Source of the DNA: Paractinoplanes toevensis
GTDB taxonomy: Bacteria > Actinomycetota > Actinomycetes > Mycobacteriales > Micromonosporaceae
Assembly (NCBI RefSeq): GCF_018332695.1
Contig: NZ_BOQN01000015.1
Span: forward strand, 62,001-126,000
Direction of reading: 5' to 3'
DNA length: 64,000 nucleotides
Part shown: one piece after another, positions 1 to 12,132 of the stretch
Position numbering within the stretch: the first letter of the stretch is position 1
Layout: each line of letters starts with the position of its first letter
Program-made: the position numbers and the translations under genes
The notes under the pieces: generated by a model
What the model saw: only the letters and a program-made list of their open reading frames with translations
Database searches by the model: none
Told to the model about the DNA's origin: nothing

Positions 1-1313
1 GGGTCGGCCGACGCGTTGCGCCCGGTGTCGAGGCTCAGGACCCGCCGCCCACCCGGCTCGCGGAAGCAGTACAAACTGCCGAATTTCTGCAATGTCCAGT
101 TGTCCGGAACCGGCAGGTGGAAGCCGGTTCCGTCGGAGAAGTACGACCAACCGGGCAGCAGATCCCACCCGCTGACCCCACGGGTCGCGTTCTTCTGCGG
201 CATCGCCACCGCCGACGCGGACGACCCGGACGAACAGAGGGCCGGCGAGAATCCGGCGACGACGAACGCGGGCGCGGCCGACGACCGGGAGGGCGTGGGA
301 ACCGAGTTCTGCTGAACCAGGTAGCTGGCCACGATCCCGCCACCGCCGAGCAGCGCGACCAGCGCCAGTCCGGCGGCCATCAGCGTCCGGGGTGGGGTCT
401 CGGCAGCAGGGCGGGGGGCCGACTCCGGCGAGGTCCGCTGCTTGGGCACGACCGGTGGCGGCGGCGCCGGGGCCGCCCGCGCCCGGCGCGGCGCCGGCAC
501 CGCCGAAACCACCATCCGCAGCCGCCGGTCCACCTCGCTGGCGGTGAGCCGGGAGGACGGATCGTGCCGCAGCAACCCGAGCAGCACCGGCGCAAGCGCA
601 CCGGCCCGCACCGGCGGATCGGGCTCCTCGGTGGCCAGCGCCATGAGCGTCGCCATGGCCGTCTCACGCTGGTAGGGCGACCGCCCCTCGACCGCCGCGT
701 AAAGCGTCGCGCCGAGCGACCACATATCGGATTCGACGGTGGACGCGCCGTCCCGGGCCCGTTCGGGCGACACGTACTGCGGCGAGCCGACTATCAGGCC
801 GGGCCCGGTGACCGAACCGTCGTCCACGAACGTGGCGAGACCGAAATCGGTCAGCACCACCCGCCCGTCGGTGCCGATCAGCACGTTGTGCGGTTTCACG
901 TCCCGGTGCAGCACGCCGGCCCGGTGCGCCGCGCTCAACGCGTCCAGCACGGCCAGCCCGATCCGGGCCGCGGCCATCGGCGAATATGGCCCGTCCTCCT
1001 GGATCACCTGGTGGAGCGAGCGCGACGGGACGTACTCCATGATGATCCAGGGCAGGTCCTCGGCGTGCACGACGTCGAAGACGCGGACTACATGGGGGTG
1101 GTTGAGGCGGCCGGCGCTGCGTGCCTCGCGCAGCGTGCGATCGCGCAGCCGCGCTTTCTCCTCGTCGGTCATCCAGTCGGGCGGAACGAACTCCTTGATC
1201 GCGACGTCCCGATCCAGCATCTCGTCGCGGGCCAGCCACACGCGGCCCATGCCGCCGGACCCGACCGGTTCGAGCAGGCGATACCGACCGGCGATGACCA
1301 AGTGTCCCGCCAT
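1..1313 (-). CDS. Serine/threonine protein kinase, receptor type (3' end outside window)
   Basis: Bacterial Hanks-type (PknB-like) kinase; 437 residues are visible before the window edge and no stop is reached. Seen: glycine loop GSGGMG at residues 18-23, catalytic Lys40 in VAIKEF, HRDVKPHN with H136-R137-D138, and DFG starting at D156. The kinase domain spans about residues 8-265. A proline/alanine-rich juxtamembrane linker follows, then one membrane helix near 311-333 and an extracellular part of over 100 residues with no PASTA repeat visible. By family it should phosphorylate Ser/Thr on cytoplasmic targets in response to an outside cue. It lies 64 bp downstream of the sortase gene on the same strand, so co-transcription is possible. 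The ATG start is directly followed by the usual kinase N-terminus. Ligand and substrate are unknown. Confidence 0.93.
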   Translation of the reverse strand, partial: MAGHLVIAGRYRLLEPVGSGGMGRVWLARDEMLDRDVAIKEFVPPDWMTDEEKARLRDRTLREARSAGRLNHPHVVRVFDVVHAEDLPWIIMEYVPSRSLHQVIQEDGPYSPMAAARIGLAVLDALSAAHRAGVLHRDVKPHNVLIGTDGRVVLTDFGLATFVDDGSVTGPGLIVGSPQYVSPERARDGASTVESDMWSLGATLYAAVEGRSPYQRETAMATLMALATEEPDPPVRAGALAPVLLGLLRHDPSSRLTASEVDRRLRMVVSAVPAPRRARAAPAPPPPVVPKQRTSPESAPRPAAETPPRTLMAAGLALVALLGGGGIVASYLVQQNSVPTPSRSSAAPAFVVAGFSPALCSSGSSASAVAMPQKNATRGVSGWDLLPGWSYFSDGTGFHLPVPDNWTLQKFGSLYCFREPGGRRVLSLDTGRNASAD

Positions 1314-1377
1314 GAGGCCCCCACCCGTCGTCTCGACTTGAAGAATAAGCAGGCTGTCCCGCCCGGCGGAACGCCGA

Positions 1378-2346
1378 TCACCCGGCCACCGCGTAGACCA
1401 CGAGGTTGTCCTGGTAGGACCGGAGCCGATGGTCGAACACCCCACCGCAGGTGATCAACCGTAGTTGGCGGTCGGGAGTCGGGCCGTACACCTGGTCGGT
1501 CGGGAAATTGCTCTTCGGGTACCACGCCGTGCGGGTGACGACGAACTTCAGCACGACGCCACCGCGTAGCACCTCGATCTTGTCACCGGTGGTGAGTTCC
1601 CGCAGCCGGTAGAAGATCGCCGGGCCTGCCTTCGAGTCGACGTGCCCGGCGATCACCGCCGGTCCGATGTCGCCCGGAGCCGTCCCCTCCGCATACCACC
1701 CCGCGCGGTCGAACCGTTTCGGCGCCCCCAGCACCCCTTTCGTGACGTGCAGCGTCTCCAGCGCCGAGTCCAGCCCGATCGCCGCCACCCGGACCCGGGT
1801 CGGCGCGCCTCGCGGCACGACGGCGGCCTGGCCGAACGGATCGCCCGGCGGCCGGCCCGCGTTGCCCGCGCCCTGGATCGCCGCGGGCAGGGTGACCTGC
1901 GCCGATGCGGCCCATCGGCCGATGTCGGGGTCGGTCGCGGCGGTCCGCCCGGCGAGCGCCAGGTAGGTGGTGCCGGCCACGAACGCGGCCAGGGCGGCGG
2001 CTCCGGCGGGCAGCGCGGCCCGGCGTCCGAGACGCCGCAGGCTTCCCTTTTTCCGTACGGGTTTTCGCACTTCTTCGCGGGGCTGCGCGGTCTCGTCTCG
2101 CGGTTTCTCCGGGTCACCGGGGACGGGCGGCCGGATGGGTGGCGGCTCGATGACCGGCGACGGTGCCGGGCGTTCGAACAGCACCCCGGGCCGGGGGATC
2201 GGCGGCCAGACGGTGCGGCGGCGGGGCACCGAGAGGGCGCCCGCGACCGCCGACACCCCGCGGGCCGGGTGCTCGGGGAAGCCTTCCAGGTGGACGAACC
2301 CCCGGGCGATCTCGGTCGGGGGGTCGTCGCGTTCGTCCGCCGTCAC
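1378..2346 (-). CDS. Class F sortase
   Basis: Membrane transpeptidase of the actinobacterial class F sortase family, 322 residues. Cytoplasmic proline/arginine-rich N-terminus of about 110 residues, membrane helix about 112-132, then the extracellular sortase barrel. Putative catalytic residues are His235 in AGHVDS, Cys300 in LITCGG, and an arginine at 307 or 309. The GTG start has GAGGAG seven bases upstream, which supports it. The gene lies 15 bp downstream of a secreted DUF4397 protein gene, which is the natural candidate substrate. Class F enzymes of other actinobacteria act on LPXTG-type signals, but the neighbour lacks a clear one, so the recognised motif here is open. Confidence 0.9.
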   Translation of the reverse strand: MTADERDDPPTEIARGFVHLEGFPEHPARGVSAVAGALSVPRRRTVWPPIPRPGVLFERPAPSPVIEPPPIRPPVPGDPEKPRDETAQPREEVRKPVRKKGSLRRLGRRAALPAGAAALAAFVAGTTYLALAGRTAATDPDIGRWAASAQVTLPAAIQGAGNAGRPPGDPFGQAAVVPRGAPTRVRVAAIGLDSALETLHVTKGVLGAPKRFDRAGWYAEGTAPGDIGPAVIAGHVDSKAGPAIFYRLRELTTGDKIEVLRGGVVLKFVVTRTAWYPKSNFPTDQVYGPTPDRQLRLITCGGVFDHRLRSYQDNLVVYAVAG

Positions 2347-2361
2347 CTCGTACTCCTCGAC

Positions 2362-3216
2362 TCAGCCGGCCCGGAGCCGGCGCCGGAGCACGACGACCAG
2401 CCCACCGCCGAAGATCGCGGCGAGCCCCGCGAGCAGCAGAGCCATCGGCACCCGGGAACCGGCCTGGCTGCCGCCGTCGCCGGTGGCGACGCCGCCGAGC
2501 GGGACCGCACCCTGCCGTTCCGCGTCGACGTGGAGCTCCGGTTTCAGGCCACCGCCCTTGTCGTCGAGGACGACCAGCGAATAGACGCTGCCGGCGCCGA
2601 GCGTGCAGGGCAGCACGCTGCTCTTTCCACCGCCGGTGGGGACCACCCGCACGCTCCACTTACCGGGGTTGACCTCGCGATAGTCGGTGGTGGAGGCGAA
2701 CTGGACGGCGTCGGCGATCTTGGTGCCGTTCTGACCGGCCACGTCGAGCACGGGCGCCTTGACCGACGCCTGGATGATCCGGACCTTGGAGCGGCCCGGA
2801 TCGGGGAGCTTCAGGTCGTCCTGGAGCACGCGCAACCCCAGGTCGGCGAAGCGGCCGACGCCGGCCACCGTGTAGGCGGCGCCGTTCTGCACGTCGACGT
2901 CGGTGGTGAGGACCGGTTTGGTGCTGGCCGCCGCGCCCGCCTTGCGCATGGCGACCTGGTAGTTGCCGGTGGGCAGCCGCAGGTAGGCCGACATCGCGCC
3001 GTAGGCGACTCCCTTGAAGGTCTGCGGTTTGATCGCGTCGCCGGCGGATCGGAGATAGACGTCCACGGCCGGTGTGTCCGGGGACAGGTGGGCCAGGCGG
3101 ACGTAACCGTCGCCGGCCGCCCGGGCCGGTGAGGCGAAAAGGGTGACGGTGGCGACCACGGCGAGAACTGCCGCGGCGCTCCCGAGGCGCCGTACGTGTG
3201 GCTTGGGGATGAACAC
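2362..3216 (-). CDS. Secreted DUF4397 protein with C-terminal membrane anchor
   Basis: Predicted exported protein of 284 residues. A Sec-type signal peptide occupies residues 1-34 (basic start, hydrophobic core, ASPARA-A cleavage region). The DUF4397 fold follows from about residue 38, opening with YVRLAHLSPDTPAVDVYL, typical of the family. The C-terminus has a Gly-rich linker (PLGGVATGDGG), a hydrophobic helix and the tail RRRLRAG, i.e. a cell-wall-sorting layout without an LPXTG box. The GTG start is chosen because AGGAGG lies just upstream; the frame stays open far upstream antisense to lhr, but that part lacks a start with a ribosome site. Function of DUF4397 is not established. Probable substrate or partner of the adjacent class F sortase (inference from context). 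Confidence 0.87.
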   Translation of the reverse strand: MFIPKPHVRRLGSAAAVLAVVATVTLFASPARAAGDGYVRLAHLSPDTPAVDVYLRSAGDAIKPQTFKGVAYGAMSAYLRLPTGNYQVAMRKAGAAASTKPVLTTDVDVQNGAAYTVAGVGRFADLGLRVLQDDLKLPDPGRSKVRIIQASVKAPVLDVAGQNGTKIADAVQFASTTDYREVNPGKWSVRVVPTGGGKSSVLPCTLGAGSVYSLVVLDDKGGGLKPELHVDAERQGAVPLGGVATGDGGSQAGSRVPMALLLAGLAAIFGGGLVVVLRRRLRAG

Positions 3217-3375
3217 GGGGCCTCCTGTCGTATTCGTCGCGTGACGCGTTGTGTATATGCCTTCATCAGGTCGTTGCACCATGGTCTGACGGGCAGCCGT
3301 AGTCGGCCACCTGACCGATAGACGCGTGTCGCTACCGGCCCATTTTTGTCGTACCCCCGAGGGAGGATGGTGGGC

Positions 3376-7923
<4,548 letters not shown>

Positions 7924-8010
7924 GCACCGGATCGGCGATCATGACGGACATCAGGATCAGCCTGGTCGGCATCGAAGTCGTCGACCGGCTGGAGCCGCTG
8001 GGGCCGGCGG

Positions 8011-8862
8011 TCAGTCCGGGCGCAGGCCGGCGGTCAGCTCTCGGTAGGCGGTCAGCACCAGCTGGGTCTGGTCGGCCAGGTCGGCGGCCGGGTCGGTGGC
8101 GCGCGGCGGCTCGGAGCGGGTGCCCAGTGAGCGTTCGGCCGCCTGGATCGCCCGGCGCATCTCGCGCTCGCGGATGAACGTGCGGCCGGCCTCCTCGGCG
8201 CGCCGCAGGCTCGCCTCCCGGGCGGCCAGGTCGATCTCGATGGCGGACAACGCCTCCTTGGTGGCCCGGATCTGGGCCTGGAGTCGCTCGGCGGTGCCGT
8301 CGGCCGGCGCCAGCCCGGCGAAGGCGGGCCTGGTCAGGTCGGCCAGCACCGCGCTCAGCTCCTGACGGCGGGCGAGCCGGCCGGCGATCTCCCACAGGGC
8401 GTCCGCCAGCAGCGCCTCGGCCGTGGAGACGTCGACCAGGTCGCCGAGCGCCGGCCAGGTCTCGCTGATCCGGTCGGCGGTGGCCACGGCCCGGTCGAAG
8501 GCGGTGCGCTCGGCCGCCGCGGTCAGCGTGCGCGCGTCGGGTGCGGGCTGTTGCCGCGCGCGGCGCGCCCGGCGGCCATGGATCGCGGGGACCACCGAAC
8601 TCAGCGCGAGCAACAGGAAGACGCCCAGCACCAGAGCGAGCTCGATCCCCAGGAAGTGCAGCGCGGCCAACGTGACCAGCACCGGGGGCAGGCCGACCGC
8701 CACGATCACCGGCAGCGAACGATCGGCCGGCGCGGGCTCCTCGGGGACGCGGATCTCGACGAGGGCGGCCCAGGATCGCCGCACCCGGCGGCCGTCGCGC
8801 ACCCGCAGGCCGGCCCGGGAGATCACCGTCGTGTTCCGGTCCCGCGCGATGTAGAGCCCCAC
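8011..8862 (-). CDS. Uncharacterised two-helix membrane protein
   Basis: Not recognised. About 283 residues: a soluble N-terminus (VGLYIARDRNTTVISRAGLRVRDG), two adjacent membrane helices near residues 50-71 and 73-94, a basic stretch (GRRARRARQQ), then about 190 residues of mostly helical, Ala/Glu/Arg-rich cytoplasmic sequence that could form a coiled coil. The frame extends upstream to an ATG at 8910, but codons between 8910 and 8862 lose the strong G/C third-position bias, while TATCCT at 8876-8871 and TTGGTT at 8898-8893 form a possible promoter placing transcription at or near GTG 8862. Divergent from the arsR-type gene and sharing its operator region, so probably co-regulated with it (inference). 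Confidence 0.7.
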   Translation of the reverse strand: MGLYIARDRNTTVISRAGLRVRDGRRVRRSWAALVEIRVPEEPAPADRSLPVIVAVGLPPVLVTLAALHFLGIELALVLGVFLLLALSSVVPAIHGRRARRARQQPAPDARTLTAAAERTAFDRAVATADRISETWPALGDLVDVSTAEALLADALWEIAGRLARRQELSAVLADLTRPAFAGLAPADGTAERLQAQIRATKEALSAIEIDLAAREASLRRAEEAGRTFIREREMRRAIQAAERSLGTRSEPPRATDPAADLADQTQLVLTAYRELTAGLRPD

Positions 8863-8891
8863 GATCTCGAAGGATAGGCCACGAGAACGCT

Positions 8892-8945
8892 CAACCAAAT
8901 GGTTGTGCATTGGACGGCGCGACGCTATGTTCAACCACATGGTTG
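8892..8945. promoter_or_regulatory. Divergent promoter with twin palindromic operators (ArsR-type)
   Basis: Two near-identical palindromes, CAACCAAATGGTTG at 8892-8905 and CAACCACATGGTTG at 8932-8945, share the arms CAACCA/TGGTTG and start exactly 40 bp apart. A possible plus-strand promoter is TTGTGC (8903-8908), 17 bp, TATGTT (8926-8931); this puts the transcription start at about ATG 8939, so a leaderless arsR message. A possible minus-strand promoter is TTGGTT (8898-8893), 16 bp, TATCCT (8876-8871), giving a start near GTG 8862. The first operator would cover both -35 boxes and the second the arsR start codon, a layout expected for autorepression. Palindromes are seen; promoter boxes and regulator assignment are inferred. 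Confidence 0.72.
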
Positions 8946-9259
8946 AGGATCTGGACGGCGTGTTCCACGCGCTGGCCCACGAGGCGCGGCGGAGCATGCT
9001 GCGCCGGCTGTCGGGGGGCGAGCTCACGATCGGTGAGCTGGCCGACCCGCTGGAGATGTCGCTGGCCGCGGCGTCCAAGCACGTGAAGGTCCTCGAGCAG
9101 GCGGGGCTGGTCCGCCGTACGGTCGATGGCCGCCGGCATGTCTGCCGGCTGGAACCTCGACCGCTCGCCGATGCCACCGCCTGGCTGCGTTTCTACGAAG
9201 AGTTCTGGGACACCCGGCTGGACGCCCTGCGCGACGTCCTCGAGAAGGAGACACCATGA
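8939..9259 (+). CDS. ArsR/SmtB-family winged-helix repressor
   Basis: Small winged helix-turn-helix regulator of 106 residues, beginning MVEDLDGVFHALAHEARRSM. The recognition helix region reads SLAAASKHVKVLEQAGLV, followed by a wing RRTVDGRRHVCRL. No CXC metal-binding pair is visible, which fits the non-metal ArsR subgroup commonly paired with SRPBCC proteins. ATG 8939 is preferred because the candidate -10 (8926-8931) would make a leaderless transcript start there; in-frame ATG 8927 and TTG 8903 are alternatives. The start codon lies inside an operator palindrome. The stop overlaps the next gene's start (ATGA), so translation of the pair is probably coupled. Confidence 0.9.
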   Translation: MVEDLDGVFHALAHEARRSMLRRLSGGELTIGELADPLEMSLAAASKHVKVLEQAGLVRRTVDGRRHVCRLEPRPLADATAWLRFYEEFWDTRLDALRDVLEKETP

Positions 9260-9702
9260 ACGTTCATCGCGAGATCACCCTGCCCGTCCCCGCGTCCGCG
9301 GTCTATCGCGCCTGGCTCGAGCCCGAGATCCTGCGCCGCTGGCTGGCGCCCGGCAGCAGCGAGTGCACCCGCGCCGAGGTCGACGAGCGGGTCGGCGGCC
9401 GCTTCCAGATCTGGCAGGAGCAGGACGGCGAGCCGATCGGCGGCTTCGACGCCGAGATCCTCGAGCTGGTGCCCGATCGCCGCATCGTGTGGCGGTGGGG
9501 CATGACCGGACCGGACCGGGGCCAGATGTTCGACTCGACGCTCACCGTCACCCTGGAGGACACCGCCGACAGTGGCACCCTGCTGCGGCTGACGCACGAG
9601 CGGCTCGACGACCTGGCGGCCGCGATGCCCGAGGTGGCCGCGCAGTTCGGCGCCGGCTGGGAGGACGTGCTCCACAAGCTCGCCGTCGCCGTCAAACAGT
9701 AG
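9256..9702 (+). CDS. SRPBCC / AHSA1-domain protein
   Basis: 148 residues forming one START-like SRPBCC fold of the activator-of-Hsp90 (AHSA1) type. Typical features are VYRAWLEPEILRRWLAPG near the N-terminus, VGGRFQIW, a central PDRRIVWRW strand, and the C-terminal long helix around GAGWEDVLHKLAVAVK. The fold binds hydrophobic ligands; the ligand here is unknown. It overlaps the ArsR gene by four bases, the standard bacterial arsR-SRPBCC arrangement, so it is the most likely target of that repressor. The next gene starts 10 bp after the stop. Confidence 0.92.
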   Translation: MNVHREITLPVPASAVYRAWLEPEILRRWLAPGSSECTRAEVDERVGGRFQIWQEQDGEPIGGFDAEILELVPDRRIVWRWGMTGPDRGQMFDSTLTVTLEDTADSGTLLRLTHERLDDLAAAMPEVAAQFGAGWEDVLHKLAVAVKQ

Positions 9703-9711
9703 GTTTACCGG

Positions 9712-10245
9712 GTGCTGCGCACCCTCCACACCGCCGACCTGACCGCCGCCGAGCGGTCCACCATCCGGCAGATGCTCGACCTCGCCTTCGCCGGCGACTT
9801 CGGCGACGACGACTGGGATCACTCGCTCGGTGGGCTGCACGTGATCGCGGCCGAGGAGGACGACATCGTCGCGCACGCGGCCGTGGTCCAGCGGCGCTTC
9901 CTGCACGGCGAGCGGGCCTGGCGCTGCGGTTACGTCGAGGGCGTCGCCGTGCATCCGGCCTGGCGCGGTCAGGGTTTCGCGGCCGCGGTGATGGCCGAGG
10001 TGGAACGCATCGTCGACCACGGTTACGACCTCGGGGCGCTTTCCGCCTCGGCCTCCGGTCGCGGTCTGTACCTGCGCCGCGGCTGGCTGCCCTGGCAGGG
10101 GCGCACGTTCGTGCTCGCGCCGGCCGGACCGGAGCGCACCGCCGAGGATGATGACAGCACCCTCGTGCGGGTGGTGCCGGGCGGCGCCGAGCTGCACCTG
10201 ACCGGCGCTCTGACCTGCGACTGGCGCGACGGCGACGTCTGGTGA
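9712..10245 (+). CDS. Aminoglycoside 2'-N-acetyltransferase, AAC(2')-I family
   Basis: GNAT-fold acetyltransferase of 177 residues. It matches, from memory, the mycobacterial AAC(2')-I proteins along nearly its whole length: RQMLDLAFAGDF with DDDWDHSLGG, AHAAVVQRRFL, RCGYVEGVAVHPAWRGQG (acetyl-CoA site), LGALSASA, LYLRRGWLPWQG, VLAPAGPERT and the C-terminal CDWRDGDVW. The family acetylates the 2'-amino group of aminoglycosides such as gentamicin, tobramycin and dibekacin using acetyl-CoA; mycobacterial members are chromosomal and have been suggested to have another native substrate. GTG start 9 bp after the SRPBCC gene, so it may be co-transcribed with the arsR pair. A palindromic terminator follows the stop. 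Confidence 0.9.
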   Translation: MLRTLHTADLTAAERSTIRQMLDLAFAGDFGDDDWDHSLGGLHVIAAEEDDIVAHAAVVQRRFLHGERAWRCGYVEGVAVHPAWRGQGFAAAVMAEVERIVDHGYDLGALSASASGRGLYLRRGWLPWQGRTFVLAPAGPERTAEDDDSTLVRVVPGGAELHLTGALTCDWRDGDVW

Positions 10246-10247
10246 GT

Positions 10248-10273
10248 TTCCGGGCGGCCGCGGCCGCCCGGAA
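10248..10273. terminator. Bidirectional palindromic terminator between convergent genes
   Basis: A perfect 26-bp palindrome (13-base arms beginning TTCCGGGC) lies between the stops of the acetyltransferase (10245) and the LLM oxidoreductase (10279). GTGAG and CTCAC on the outside could extend the stem. It has no long U tract, as is common in high-GC actinobacteria. Its position serves both strands. Confidence 0.75.
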
Positions 10274-10278
10274 CCACC

Positions 10279-11193
10279 TCACGCCAACTGTGCGGCCAGC
10301 TCCACGTGGTCCAGATCGGACAGATCGAGCACCTGGAGGAAGAGCCGGGTCGCGCCGGCCTCGGCGTACGCCTGGATGGCCGTCTTCGCCTCGGAGAGCG
10401 TGCCCACCACGCCGCCGTTCTCGCGCATCTCGTCGACCTCGCGGCCGATGGCCGCGGCCCGCCGCCGGACCTCGGCGTCGTCGCGGCCCACGCAGAGCAC
10501 CGCGGCCGCGGAGAAGGCGGGCGGCGTCGCCCGGCCGATGGCCGTGCTGGCGGCCCGCACCCGCTCGTAGATCGGCGCGATGTCCTCGATCTTGGAGAAC
10601 GGCACGTTGAACTCGTCGGCGAAGCGCGCGGCCAGGGCCGGGGTGCGCTTCTTGCCGTGCCCGCCGATGATCACCGGTGGACGCGGCGACTGCACCGGCT
10701 TCGGCAGCGCCGGCGAATCGAGCAGCTGGTAGTGCTTGCCGTCGAAGCTGTACGACTCGCCGGACGGCGTGCCCCACAGGCCGGTGATGATCTCCAGCTG
10801 CTCCTCGAGGCGGTCGAAGCGCTCGCCGACCGGCGGGAACGGAATGCCGTAGGCGGTGTGCTCCCGCTCGAACCAGCCGCCACCCAGGCCGAATTCGATC
10901 CGGCCGCCGCTCATCTCGTCGACCTGCGCCACCGCGATGGCCAGCGGGCCGGGCAGCCGGAATGTGGCCGAGGTCACCAGCGTGCCGAGCCGGATGCGGG
11001 CCGTCTGCACGGCCAGCGCGCCCAGGGTGACCCAGGCGTCGGTCGGGCCGGGTTCGCCGGAACCGCCCATCGCCAGGTAGTGGTCGGAGCGGAAGAAGCC
11101 GTCGAAATCGGCCGCCTCGGCGGTTTGCGCGACCCGGAGCAGATCGGTGTGGGAAGCCCCCTGCTGGGGCTCGGTGAAGATCACTAGACGCAT
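10279..11193 (-). CDS. LLM-class (probable F420-dependent) oxidoreductase
   Basis: Luciferase-like monooxygenase-fold protein of 304 residues. It begins MRLVIFTEPQQGASHTDLLRVAQTAEAADFDGFFRSDHY, the classic LLM first strand and helix, and contains FGLGGGWFEREHTAYGIPFP and PPVIIGGHGKKRTPALAARFADEFN, hallmarks of the F420-dependent branch. Such enzymes bind reduced F420 (or FMN) in a TIM barrel; the substrate cannot be read from sequence. Earlier in-frame start codons run into the divergent gene, so ATG 11193 is chosen. It is convergent with the acetyltransferase and divergent, 52 bp apart, from the SAM hydrolase gene. Confidence 0.88.
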   Translation of the reverse strand: MRLVIFTEPQQGASHTDLLRVAQTAEAADFDGFFRSDHYLAMGGSGEPGPTDAWVTLGALAVQTARIRLGTLVTSATFRLPGPLAIAVAQVDEMSGGRIEFGLGGGWFEREHTAYGIPFPPVGERFDRLEEQLEIITGLWGTPSGESYSFDGKHYQLLDSPALPKPVQSPRPPVIIGGHGKKRTPALAARFADEFNVPFSKIEDIAPIYERVRAASTAIGRATPPAFSAAAVLCVGRDDAEVRRRAAAIGREVDEMRENGGVVGTLSEAKTAIQAYAEAGATRLFLQVLDLSDLDHVELAAQLA

Positions 11194-11245
11194 GGTTCCA
11201 ACCTGCCAGATCGCAATGCGTGTCGGCACAGTAACGTAGACCACC

Positions 11246-12040
11246 GTGGCCGGATATGGATGGATCAGCTTCACTACCGATTACGGGACGTTCGACGGTT
11301 TCGTCGCGGCGTGCCACGGAACGATCGCGCGCCTGGCGCCGGAGGTGCGCGTCATCGACGTGACCCACCACGTGCCGCCGGCCGACGTGTCGCGCGGCGC
11401 CGCCGTGCTCGCCCAGACGGCGCCGTTCCTGCCGCCCTCGGTGCACCTGGCCGTGGTGGACCCGGGTGTCGGCACGTCGCGGCGCGGCCTGGTGCTCGGC
11501 ACCCCCAACGGCCTGCTGGTCGGTCCGGACAACGGGCTGCTGATCTCGGCGGCCGAGGCGCTCGGCGGCGTCGAGATCGCCTACGAACTGGCCAACAAGG
11601 ACTGGACGCTGGGCGACGTGTCACGCACCTTCCACGGCCGCGACGTCTTCGCGCCGGCCGCGGCCAAGCTCGCGCTCGGTGCCGCGCCGAGCGAGGCCGG
11701 CCCGCGGGTCGACCCGTCCACGCTGGTGCGCCTGCCCGACCCGGTGGTGACGGTCGGCGACGGCTGGATCGAGTCCGAGGTCATCACCGTCGACCGGTTC
11801 GGCAACGTGCAGCTCGCCGCGGGCGGCGAGGTGCTGGCCGGGCTCGGCCCCGACCTGCAGGTCAACGACGCGGTCCGGGCCCGCCGGGGCAACACGTTCG
11901 CCGAGGTCGGCCCGGGTGAACTGCTGGTCTACGAGGACTCGGCCGGCCACGTGGCGGTCGCCGTGAACAACGGCCGGGCCGTGGTCGTCCTCTCCGTCCG
12001 CCCCGGCGACCTGATCCGGGTCAGCGAGCGCCACTCCTGA
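11246..12040 (+). CDS. SAM hydrolase / SAM hydroxide adenosyltransferase (DUF62)
   Basis: 264-residue member of the S-adenosyl-L-methionine-dependent chlorinase/fluorinase-like family (DUF62). Seen: N-terminal ISFTTDYGTFDGFVAACHG, IDVTHHVPPADVSRGA, VHLAVVDPGVGTSRRGLVL, and FHGRDVFAPAAAKLALG. The Asp, Arg and His positions match the triad that activates water in the hydrolase members; the fluorinase-specific insertion is not seen. The expected reaction is SAM plus water to adenosine plus methionine. GTG start with TAACGT at 11232-11237 about 8 bases upstream suggests a near-leaderless message (inference). Role in the cell is unclear. Confidence 0.9.
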   Translation: MAGYGWISFTTDYGTFDGFVAACHGTIARLAPEVRVIDVTHHVPPADVSRGAAVLAQTAPFLPPSVHLAVVDPGVGTSRRGLVLGTPNGLLVGPDNGLLISAAEALGGVEIAYELANKDWTLGDVSRTFHGRDVFAPAAAKLALGAAPSEAGPRVDPSTLVRLPDPVVTVGDGWIESEVITVDRFGNVQLAAGGEVLAGLGPDLQVNDAVRARRGNTFAEVGPGELLVYEDSAGHVAVAVNNGRAVVVLSVRPGDLIRVSERHS

Positions 12041-12132
12041 CCCGGTCACGGTAGGACCCGGCGCCGCGCCGCCCGAGGAGGATCTCGACGAGCCCGTGAT
12101 GATGGCGCTGCCGGCCGCGAGATGATGGACGC

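Noticed and set aside
8863..8910. Start of the unknown membrane protein at ATG 8910 (MHNHLVE...)
   Set aside because: The 16 extra codons lose G/C third-position bias and coincide with the operator and candidate -10 box; kept only as an alternative.
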